A stretch of DNA of 64,000 nt from Prosopocoilus inquinatus (Eukaryota; Arthropoda; Insecta; Coleoptera; Lucanidae). Shown one piece after another: positions 13,001-25,000 of the stretch. Where the stretch lies: positions 186,001-250,000 of the forward strand of contig CM069876.1 in NCBI GenBank assembly GCA_036172665.1. Reading direction: 5' to 3'. The position numbers and the translations under genes were made by a program. Below the pieces are notes generated by a model that was given only the letters and a program-made list of their open reading frames with translations, did not search any database and was not told where the DNA came from. Numbering within the stretch: the stretch's first letter is position 1; each line of letters begins with the position of its first letter.

Positions 13001-16000
13001 TTCGAAAACTAAAGAATTTTTTAGAAAAATTTTGTGCAAATCGTTTTTGATTGCAGTGAGAACCTCGAGCAGCCTCTGGACAGCTGTTTCAGCCCTGCAT
13101 GGCCGCCTTGCATGGGGGACTCATTAGGAGCAAATCCCGCTTCAATTTGTCTATCCTACTGCAATGTTAGGTCAAAAAGCGATAGAAAGATGTCGCTATT
13201 TTATATGTTCATTAAAGAATCTTTATTGGAATTTTTTTTTGCCGAACATCAACTCACCATCCCCAATAACCAATTTATTTTTTACTGGCAATTTCCGGTA
13301 TATCTCGACTTCTTACACGTGACAAAAACTGATAGTGTTTTCTACTAATGTTCACTACATGCAGTAAGTGTATCTCCAACTCATTTTATTACGTGAGATT
13401 AGAAGAAGATGGGAGATATACTGAGTGCGCACTCAGTGCATTAGTGCATTCAGTAGAAAACGCTATGAGTTAATTTTAAAATGTGGATATTAAGATTCAA
13501 CTTTTTTTTTAAATATCTGCAAATTAGCATATTTGTTGGTGAAAGTGGTCAGTGCCAGAAGAAATTTAAAGTACTATTTTACTATACTATATTTAATTTT
13601 GTATTTTGATAGTTATTGCGAATATCACAGAACCTGTACTGTTCAATCTACGGTACGTACTTTTGTTTCGAAGGCTACTCGAGGTGATTTTTTTGTTGAA
13701 GGCTCGTTATAAGAAGTACACGTTTAAAAATTATTCCTAATTAAAAAGTGACATTGCTTTAGGAAAAGGGAAAAAAACGATGCAGTTAGGCTGCACTATA
13801 GTTTTGCGATAAATCCGCGAGTGATGCTACATTTTAAAGTTAGAATACAGAATGCAAAGAACACACGTGAAAAATATAGAGGTAAAGTGTTTTATTTATT
13901 TTACGTATTTGTAAAAGAGATACATATCAGATTTTCAGTCACATCACCTGAAATGTTTTTATATTAATAAGGAAAAATTGAAATGTTGAAAAACTGATGA
14001 AGGGTAAGTAATACGATTTTTTTAATTGTGTTGACATTATAATTTATTTATATATTACATACATTTTGTTGATTTATATTTACAGAATTTTGCAACCTCA
14101 TCGAGAACAAAATTTTTAGCACGGGAAAATAATGGTGGAAATTTCTTTGAAACAAATGTATGATTAACAGCGATTACATAGAAGTTTTGGACCAAACTCA
14201 ACTTACCAAATAGCCACAGCTGATTACGTTCTATTGTCCCCCGCCTGCGAGTACACCTATTCCGCTCGTTCAGTATTTAATAAGCGGATTAGATTTAATA
14301 ATTATTATGATCTCCACTGCCTGTATTTTTATATTTGGTGTTTCAACATATTATTTTGATTGTAAATACATATATTGATGTCCACCGACGTTTAATTAAT
14401 TGTATTAATAAACACTTTGCATAGTAAGATTCCTTCTGTGTTACAATTACAAAATATAATCTAAGTAGATACTTTAATACTGGATATACTTCATCTTTGC
14501 ATTTGGAATTTATTAAATCTATCTCTCTCTCAAAGATCTCCTTTGTAACTACTTATTATGAATACAATTCCGATTACAATGGGACCCTTTGGACAGCTGT
14601 TTCGACCCTGTTTGGGGGCTCCTCAGCAGAGGGATCGCGAAGTAATCAAACATTTTAAAGTTTACAAGTGTTAAAGCAGCTTTATTGAAGTGGACATTAG
14701 CATGTGTTACATTGCTTCATATTGCTAAACTAAAAATTTGCACCAATAAATACAGAATGAAGTAACATACGAACAATATGTTAGGTAGTGATTGCTGCAG
14801 ATTTTTAGTTTGCAAAATGATGCGATGCTTATGTGCGTTTTACTTCAAAGTTATATATTGTGTTTCACTTCTCAGCTACAAACCCCTGACTTTTTAAATT
14901 TATTTACGGATCGATTCTAAATTTTTGTCAATTGTGCGTCCTTTTAAAACCAACATTTTCTGATTATAAAGCCGCAGTCAAAAACAAATTTCAAAAAATT
15001 AACATATTAGACTTTGTTTAATCACGAAAAGTTATAAAGAATTTTGGGAATTGGGGTTATTTCCTAGTTTTAAACAACTTTTTTTTAAATAACTTTTCAT
15101 GATTAAACAAGGCGAAGTTTTAAAATCGATCCGTTAATAAATTTAAAAAAGTACAGATGTGTGTAGATGAGAAGTGAAATACAGTGTGTTATCCTGTAAC
15201 AGTAGTGCAATTATCTGAAGGAACGTGAATGAAACATTCCTAAAGGAACGTTCATGAAACAAGGATAGGAAATATAATGATAATATTACGTTTAAGTATT
15301 AATAAAACATTGCAATTTATGTTTATACAGCGTTAATAAAGAAACGTCGGGTAAACATTTTTATTATAACGTTATTCTGCAACATCGCTTACTAGGACAT
15401 AGAACTATCGGCATAACGTTACTTTCTACACTAAAAACGTTTAACCGGAAATATTATGCCTGACTAAATAACGTTCAGAAAATGTTTACATAACATTTTT
15501 TTGCTTAGTGGGTTTGTTGTGTTAAAACTATCTTATCATTATAAGATACTTTTAATATAACTGTTTTTCGAAAGTGGTTGTTTGTATTGCAATTATTTAT
15601 CTATTTTCTAAACTTCTTGTAAAAAAATCGTATCTCAGCCGTAACCGTATCAAAGAGAAAAGGAGAAGTTTTGGCAATCCTTAAAATACAGGTGACATTA
15701 TTCTGGATTCGTGTAGAAAACATTTGAGGGAGGTAACTTTCGAATGTAATACCTCAAACCAAGCTGTAAACAAGAAGAGCAAGTCTCCGAGGTTGCATGT
15801 TTATTCTAAAAAGAATAGAGAGTTAAAATAATAAGGGAAATTGCGTTTGCGTGGCTGTGTGTGGCCAGAGTAAAATGTCTTTTTTTTAGTTGAGAGTGAA
15901 CATTAGAAACCCCTTTAACCCGCGTCTTGCAAACGGTTATAGCGAGGTAACTCCATCGACCTCTTACATAATCATACTTTAATATAATGATAGAAATGAT

Positions 16001-19000
16001 TTCAACTCACGTGAATCACGTGAATTGATTTCTCAGAAGTGGTAACACTAAGAGAAGTGAGGTCGCTGTATTAAATTGGCATATTTTTTTCCTTGACGTT
16101 AGTTCTGCTGTGTTTGATTTTACTTTACTTGTCTTGGCGTGTTTCCTGTGTTCACAGCGAGGTCACGTGAATTGAAATAAGCTGTGATGTCAAACAGCGA
16201 CATGTATAGCGGTACTAACAATTTCAAATAGACCATTCCTGCCTTATAAAAATTTTAATCATTTTAATCAATAAATCGTTTGATTTTTATCGTTGCATTT
16301 AATTATTAATATTATAAATAAATAAATCTAAAAAAAAATTAATTTTATTTTGATACTTATGGAAGTTGAACCTCTGCGATTGTATAACTAAAAAATAGTT
16401 TTACGCCCATAAATTCAAAACGAGTTTCATGTTAAAAATTGTGTTATGGAAAACAGGAATGAACAAATGAAAAAAACAATGCAGATATTTTTGACTTAAA
16501 ATGACTTCAGCAACATATTCTTAAAGTAGGGTTGTTGTGTCATCGACACCCTAGGTGGATTTGAAATATGAAATATGAAAATTTCTAACGAGAATATACC
16601 AAAATTACAAGTATTCGAGTTACGGACATTTCGTCGTATGCGATAAAGGAGGACAAACTAAAAAGATGAAAAATAAAGGAGGTAATCGTTTTAACTACAA
16701 CAGCAGTCAAAACTGGCTGAGTACTGAAACTAAAAATGATCATCCAACAAAAAAAAATCAACAGAAAATATGTATTGGCAAAGTTAAGATGAAGATTCAA
16801 TATCTAACATCAAAAATATATCTTTTTTATGATATTTTGTCACCATTGTTTCCTTAGATAATCCTTTAATTTTGATGGGAAACTACAATAAAAGAATCAA
16901 AATGATTTGATAGAATTGGATTAATAAAATCGCAAACAAAAAGGAAAGTAGAATGAAGTATATCTTATGAAAACGAAATAAATAAAAATTTGTTTGCTTT
17001 CTTAAGAAGAATTTTTTGATTGCTAACATAATTTGTGATTCATTAATTATTATTTCGTATAAGACAAGGGATCGTTTAATCAAGTGGGTAAAGATTTTGT
17101 GAAAGAAATTTAAAAATTGTTCTTCTCGCTTATACCTAAAGATTATTTTTAATAACACTACAATTAATTTTCAGTGTTCTAATAACAATTCCAAAGTTGT
17201 TACCGATATTACCATAGAATTTGAAATAAGAAAGTATCATATCATATCATTTTTATTTTAAGCACCGAGTACAAAACAGGGGCTCAAGTCAAAATTAAAT
17301 ATAACATTAGTTAATTATTTAAAGAATGTACATGTGACAAAAAGAGCATATGATGTGATAGGCACTATTTCACAAGCACAGTTTAAGCAATTCAGATCTC
17401 ATGACACCGCACCACGAATCCAATCTATTGATTCGGATTTGAAAATGCCGGTATATCAAGGGCAATTTTGTCTAAATATTCGTTCCAAGAATAGTAGGCT
17501 TTTTGAATGAGAGTTTGTTTTATAACATCATTGAATTTTTTGTTATCTAGTTTTGTGATATGCAGTGGAAGTGCATTGTAGAATTTGATTCCATAATATT
17601 TAACAGCATTTAAAGATTTTGTAAGTCTAAGTTGAGTGGTTCTTAAATGTAAAGCATTTCTGGTATCAAGAGAGTGGACTTCTTTGTTTGTAGTAAAACT
17701 GTCTATGTTTTTTCTGACAAATTTTAAACTTTGAAAAATGAAAAGACAGGGTAAAGTCAGAATTCGCAGTGCGGTGAAATGCGATCGACAATCGTCCATG
17801 AAGCCGATTCCCGTCAGAGTACGCACAGCGCTTCTTTGAAGATGGAATGTTCTATGTCGACAGGCACTGCGACCCCACACTAGGATGCCGTAGGACAGAT
17901 GGGCTTTTATCAGAGCAAAATACGCGGTCCGAAGGCAAGATTCAGATGTCAGATCCCGAAGGTTTCGTAGAGCGAAAATGTTCTTACTGAGCTTCTTAGC
18001 TAATTCCTCACCATGTCTATTCCAGCGAAGTTGATAATCAAGATGTATACCCAAGAATTTTACCTCTTGTTCATTGCAGCACGTTTCCGGAAGGGTCTTG
18101 GTGGTGAAAGTGATTTGAGTAGTTTTTTCCTCGTTTACGGCAAGTTTGTTAGCATTGAACCATTCATTAGCGTATTGACTGGCGGATTTGATGGTATGTT
18201 GTGCGTCGGTGAAATTGAGGGCAGAATTATAGATAGTTGTGTCGTCAGCGTATAGGATTGATTGAGAGTTGGATTTTAAGAAGTTAGGTAAGTCATTAAC
18301 GTAAATGAGGAAAAGCAGAGGGCCAAGTATTGATCCTTGCGGTACTCCGCAGGTGATAGGACGTTCATGGGAGATACGGCCATTATACTGTACACATTGA
18401 TATCTATTGGAGAGATATGACGAAAGCAGTTTGCAGCATTTAGGGTGAAGGTTATACATATACAGTTTTTTCAGGAGTATCTCAAAGGACATGCAGTCAA
18501 AGGCTTTGCTTAAATCTTTGAAGTGTGCTGCCGTGTAGCGTTTGGCTTCAAAATTCATTAAACATGCTTCAACGAACTCGATGACTGCCTCTTCCGTAGA
18601 TTTACCATGTCGGAATCCATATTGTCTGTTGCTGATTAACTTGTTATTCTCAAGGAAGCTGGTGAGTTAAGTGGTCAGGATCGATTCAAGTATTTTAGAG
18701 ATTATAGGCAGGAGAGAAATTGGCCTATAGTTATAAATGTCTTCCGTATCACCTTTTTTGTGGATAGGAGAAACAACTGCCATTTTTAATACATCAGGGA
18801 AAATCGAGGAACGTATGCATTGGTTGAAAAGTTTAGTTAGTGGAGGCACTAAAATGTTTTTTACGGATTTTAGAAGTTCTACAGTTAAACCGTACTTGTC
18901 ACTGGATTTACTTGTTTTCAGTTTGTTTATAGTGTCTCTTATATAGTATAAGCTACGCACTTCTAAATTTAAGTCGTGAAGCTGTATAATGTTTGGTTTA

Positions 19001-22000
19001 AAAGTGATTCCATAAAATAAGAAAAAAATATGAAAGACGCTGTTTTGTGTTTTGTCTCCAGTCTAAGATTGCTAAATATGATACTGGTATATTTCTTGTA
19101 CCTCTACGACTTGTGAAAGAAGAGAGAAGTATCGAATCAATAAACAATCACTTTGACCGTCTCTCTCACTTTGTAATAAATTTTATATAAGATTTATAAG
19201 CTTATCATACATGCCGAACTCAATTCAAAAATGTCTTGTTGCGAAGAAGCAGAGTAATCTAAAACGGTCTTTAAAATTAAAAATTTTAAATATTAGGAAT
19301 TTGAAACAATATCAGAATGGTTGCGGAAGTTAATATCGAAGTAGTACCTAGCAAATTAAAATAGAATACTAAATCAATCTTATTGGAAAGTTTAGAAAGG
19401 AAACTCTTATAGCAAATAAGAGGAAACACTTACCAAATGTATTTTCCGGGCTGTGTCATGAATGGCCAAAATATGTGTGATATTGTGCTTCGATAATTGT
19501 GCGGCGTCTTTTGAATCCCGGTAATTACCAACATAAAGTCCCGGCAGTACCTGAAATAAAATTTGCAAATTCCAATAAGTAAAATGAGCAACGCTTATAA
19601 GAACGAAAACATTTATTAGTTGAGAAAACAGGCAGGAACATCGCGAGAAAATCAGATAAGCTACTTTTGTGACAAAGATAACGAGTGCAGATAAAGAGGA
19701 AAACATACCGGAGATATTCCAAAGTAGGATTTTTCTTTCTCGTAAAGTTGAACTTTCGCAGTCGGTGCGCCAAAAGTAACGAAGGAAAACATTGTCCGAC
19801 TAACACAAAGTCAACTTTGTAAATAAAACTTGCGATAGCTCTTGTGGGGAAATACAGTCACGCACACGCGCGTGTTAAAAAGCGCAGAACAGCGAATCAA
19901 ACATAATTTAATACATAGCAAGAACCACAGGTAAAAACTGTAAAATTTGATTTTAGTCTGACGTAAATTCACATCATTATTGTACTATGGTTGCCTTGCT
20001 ACACTGTTTACAAGAAGAGCATTCAAATGAGTCGCAGAGTTAATAACCGTTGCATGGCAACGGATATTGAAACAGACTTTTAAATTTTTTAGAAAATGTA
20101 GAATGGGTTGTATACATATACTTGACTGTGCTATTAAACAGAGATTTGTTATAAAGGTCATGATAAATTCAACGTACAGTTACATTTATGATGAAAATGA
20201 TGTGCTATACCCTCCAAAAAAATCTGGGGCAACTCTACATGCATTTTTTTAAGTTATTTTGTTAATAGATAAAACAGCGACATCCTACGATCGCTTTTTG
20301 ACCTGACATTGCAGTAGCATAGACAAATTGAAGCGGGTTCGCTATATAAGAAGTTTACCCCATGCAAGGCGGCCTGGCTTGCTGTCAAAGCATAATGAAA
20401 GTTTTAAAAATTTTGTTGCAAATCGTTTTTGAGTGCAGTGAAAACTTCAGGTTAAAAAGCGATCGTAGGATGTCGCTGTTTTATCTATTCACCACCATTA
20501 CATCGCAATTTTTTGGTTTTTTGGTATGCAGTAGGAATTTCGATCTTTGTTTCTGCTGAAGAAGCCCCAAATAGGGTTGAAACAGCTATACAGAGGCTGC
20601 TCGAAGTTTTCACTACAATCAAAAACGATTTGCAACGAAATTTTTAAAACTTTAATTATGCTTTGACAGCAAGCATGGCCGCTTTGCATGGGGTAAACTT
20701 ATTATGTAGCAAACCCGCTTCAATTTCTCTATCCTACTGCAATGTCAGGTCAAAAAGCGATTGTAGGATGTCGCTGTTTTATCTATTCACCACTATTACA
20801 TCGCAATTGCGAATAAATTGGTCAAGTCGCTTTTCTTTTGCAGTGGGAATATCGGCTACGTTTCAGCTGAAGAAGCCCCAAATATAGCAGAAACAGCTCT
20901 ACAGAGGCTGTTCGAAGTTACAAGTTACACTGCAATCAAAAATGATTTGCAAGAAAAGTTATTTTGTTAGTTTGAATGCAGGTTTAAGGCCCGATTTCTT
21001 CACCTACGGATAAATTTATCCTCGGCAGCTATTATCGTTATAATGGTTTCCAAGGATAATAATTTATCAGGTGGTGAAGAAATCGGGCATTAGCCATTCA
21101 TCTTGCTATTTAGAGCTTGTTTCTACGATAAAAACACAGAAATAAACAAACTGACGACTACATCATAGCAGCAATAATTAACTCGTCATATTTACAATAA
21201 TGCTAGGGCCACACTAACGTTAACGTCTAACGTCCATTATCGTAATAATTAAGGCGTCAAAAAAAAAAAGATTAAACTACGTGATAAATTGAATGGCTAC
21301 ACTTGCATTTGGCGACAAGTCAATAAATGATGCGATTTTTAATGAAATAATTTCAAGATGGAAACAGGTGTACTCTATGAATGTAAATTATTATATTATG
21401 AATTTATTGTATTATTACTGGACAAGACAAAATTCAAGACTAAAAACTCGATTATTTCAATTTGTTCAATTCGATTTGTTTTATCAGTCCATTTCGTGCG
21501 AATGGCCCATATTCTAACTTCGTCTTTAATTTAGTAATGCCGTGATTAAATTCTCTATCACTCTCTTACTCCTTAAATTTGCATAAAGCTATATCGTTTT
21601 TGTTTATTTTCATCACGGCTTTAGTTAGAAACGACTCTAAACATGAGATAAGAATACGGCCCATTGTATTTAAAATCATTAACCAAGCTCAAGCTCTAAC
21701 TACGCTCAAGCTTGAACACATAACAACTAAGCTAAAACCTGTTGGATGAGTTAATTCACAAATGCTAGCTAGTGTGGCCAAAATAAGCGTTAAATGACGC
21801 GCTAAATCCCTTTGATGTGTCAAAACAGACCGTCACCCGAGCTATCGTCTAACATCTAACGCCATTCATAAGGACGATAACAAATTAGCGTGTTAAGTCG
21901 TGGCTACACCTATGTTTAATGCCAAATAGTGCAGTAATTAACGCCATTACGCGCTAGTGTGGCCCTAGCATTAGACATATTACATGTCCTAAATTTTTTT

Positions 22001-25000
22001 TCTTGAACCTCCAGCCAGAAATGTTGGTATTGCATTCATCAAAATCGTCCGGTAACAGCCCTATTGAAGGTGTGGGCCATCAAAAAATTACCAAATGTTG
22101 GCAATATTGATATTTGTGGTTGACATTTCTTAAATGACAAAAGGTTTGATTGCTATTTGATGTACTGAATATTTTTTTAACAGATAAAACAGCAACATCT
22201 TACGATCGCAAAATTTTTTACTTTTTTTTTTATTTGGGGCCAAGATTTGCTCAAAACTTACGTGTACCGGGTGGAAAGTTTCAAACCCGAACATAGCAAA
22301 GTTCCATTGAGAGTTACGTTTCTGTAGATTACTGTTCGCCATTTAAAGATACAGAAATGGTAATGGTATTAAATGAAAGATAAAATTAAGGCCAATGTTA
22401 TCGTGTTAAAATTATTCCTATTGTATTAATACTTTTGAAATAGAAATTAAATTTTTAAATTTCAAATGAAAAATGTAGACAGAGCAAATAATTGGTAGGT
22501 ATTCTTATCGTTTAAGTTTCTTAATTCTTTCTTTATTAGAATGATAATTGTATTCTACGTCATTGTATACAAAAATAATGTTATTTCTGATACTATCAAT
22601 AAACTTGAAATGATGCCATGGGCAATCAATGCCGACACATGTCGATACTAAATCAGTTTTAAATTCAATTGTACTAAGAATTAAATAAGTTTCACACTGT
22701 TGAAGAATAAGTAACACACAACTGTAAGGAATATTATTAAAAAAAAACACATCAATTCTACAAATTCTGCTGCCATCAACGTTGTTTTGAAATTAATAAG
22801 AATAGTAGGAAAGTATTTTGTGAAGTATTGCAGGAGCAAAGAAATAAATCCGAATAGTTTTTTATCGTAACACAGAAGAATCGCTACATAGAATGAAATT
22901 TTATTTTGAATAAGAATAATATTGTACAAAATTCTGGTTGTTGAATTGTAAACTTCAAATCTGACATACTAAGGCGACTACATTTTTCATTTGAAATTTA
23001 AAAATTTAAGTTCTATCTCAAAAGTATTAACACAATAGAAATAATTTTAACGATAACATTGGCCTTAATTTTATCTGTCATTTAATACCATTACCATTTC
23101 TGTATCTTTAAATGGCGAGCAGTTATCTACAGAAACGTAGTTTTCAATGGAACATTGCTATGTTCGGGTTTGAAACTTTCCACCCGGTATAATACGTTGC
23201 AGCTTGTTTTATCGAACGTGAGTATGAATCGCAAAGTGAAATTTCTTTACTTTTTAGATTAGATCGAAAATGTTTTACTTCAATACACTTGCAGGATATG
23301 CTCAGTGTAATTACTTGAAACCAAATTCTCGCTACACCACTTCACTAATAATTCATATTCCTTACAATATCTGTTGGAGGGCTTCTAAGGTAGCAAAGCA
23401 TTACTTGCACGTTTGACAGCCTGAGTAATGTGTGCTGGAGTATCCATCATAGATTAATATCCATTGCACTTATAAACAGTAACAAAAAGGACTTGGAACA
23501 ACATTAAATTTGGTTCTTATTAAATGTCAAAAAAACTGTACGTAACTTGACTTTTAATTTCATATTCGAAATCTGGTGTTGGAAATTGTGTTGCCAACCT
23601 GAATCTATACTTCCCCAGCACAAATTATTTATTTATTTTTTTACTTTTTAAGACAATTTAAAATAGGTCGGACCAAAAAATTGCAAGTGCGAGCACTTGC
23701 AAAGCAGTTTCTGCCCTAATAATACAAATAACTATTGGCAGACATAGTACTTATGCTCGAATGACGCGGTAAACGGTAAAAACGAGCGAAATGTTAAGGC
23801 CACAATAGTACATATTTAAATGACGGCGTTGGCTCCACCCATTGTTTATAAGGGCGCAGTTTGCTTGCACAGGTATCGTTTTAATTGAGCATCATAGTAC
23901 TTCTGCGTGTTTATTATTAATTTAAGGCTCCGTAGGGTGTAGGGTTTCATTGTGTTTACGTTCGCCTCGTAAATCTTTATTAAAAGGGTCGACGTTTGAA
24001 GATACATGTATTAGCCACGTTTCTTACACCAGGGTGTGCATTTGATGCATAATTAAAGTCCGTTAAAGCGTAATATTGTTGTTGTTTAACACTTTAGGAA
24101 ATATCTTGTTTGTTGTTTTAAGAGTGTGGAACATTGGCTTTTGATTATTTTATATGCAACTAGGGCTGCTGGATGATTTTTTTTAGAACATGCAGAATAT
24201 CCAATTTCTTTTTATAGTTCATAATTTCAGGCGTTATTATTGGCTCCGCTGATTTTTCATTAAAAGTTTTCATGATCGTAGGGAAGTTGATAATTGAAGG
24301 AATCAGCTATGAAAGCAAAGCTGCAAACTTACAGATTTTTATGTTTAATGTTTTTGTGTTTTATTACTTTATTCGATAGCATTTTTTCTGATTGATGAAT
24401 CTATGACAAAATTCACACATGATATGTGTTAAAATTCACATTTACTCCGCGTTAAAAATAACAGGCGTGTGTGTAATATTTCAACAGTTCGAGGGTAAAT
24501 AAATTACAGTAAAGTCCCGTGTTAATTTCCCACAAAAATCGGTGTGCAGCTAATACCGCGATTGTGTTAATTTTAACACCGTTTTGTCAACAGTGCGTAT
24601 CGGATTCTTTCCAATGCGCCCTTTGGTGCTTTTAAATTCATGGCCTCCACAAACTGCGAAATAAATTATGCACTTCTAAAACCGCCCAAATTAACAACAT
24701 GTCCCATAATTTTGAATTTAAATTGTCTATTAAAGTGTTTGCAGGTATGACATTAGGCCGTCTAAATTAATTCGACGAAGTAAATTGTGTAAATTCTATT
24801 TTAGTGTTCCTTTTTAAATAAGGGTTGAAAAGTTAACGAAGTGCATGCAAACGACCAACGGATGAATAGAGTTCACGTCGAAACAGGTCACCCAAGCGTT
24901 TAGGTCGCTCAATATTTCTAGAATATGGAATATATTAATAGCTTCCTTTGTAAACTGCATGTATTCAATATAAATCGCAATCAAATTTGCGTGTTTTCTT

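Larger units (their letters stand above)
11922..15508. mobile_element. About 3.6-kb inverted-repeat element with nested repeats
   Basis: The left end CCACTAAGCATAGAATGTTA and the right end, whose inverse reads CCCACTAAGCAAAAAAATG, match over about 40-50 bp, including TGAACGTT/TGAAACGTT. Subterminal AATGTTA/AACATT motifs are abundant on both sides. Inside are two family-A pieces, a hairpin MITE and a 330-bp MITE. A 34-codon frame starts at the ATG near 12238, but no transposase was recognised. The target duplication is unresolved. Confidence 0.5.

Noticed and set aside
18667..18960. Separate small gene in the LINE
   Set aside because: It is in the same frame as the main reverse transcriptase and is only separated from it by one TAA; its apparent start is a GTG.
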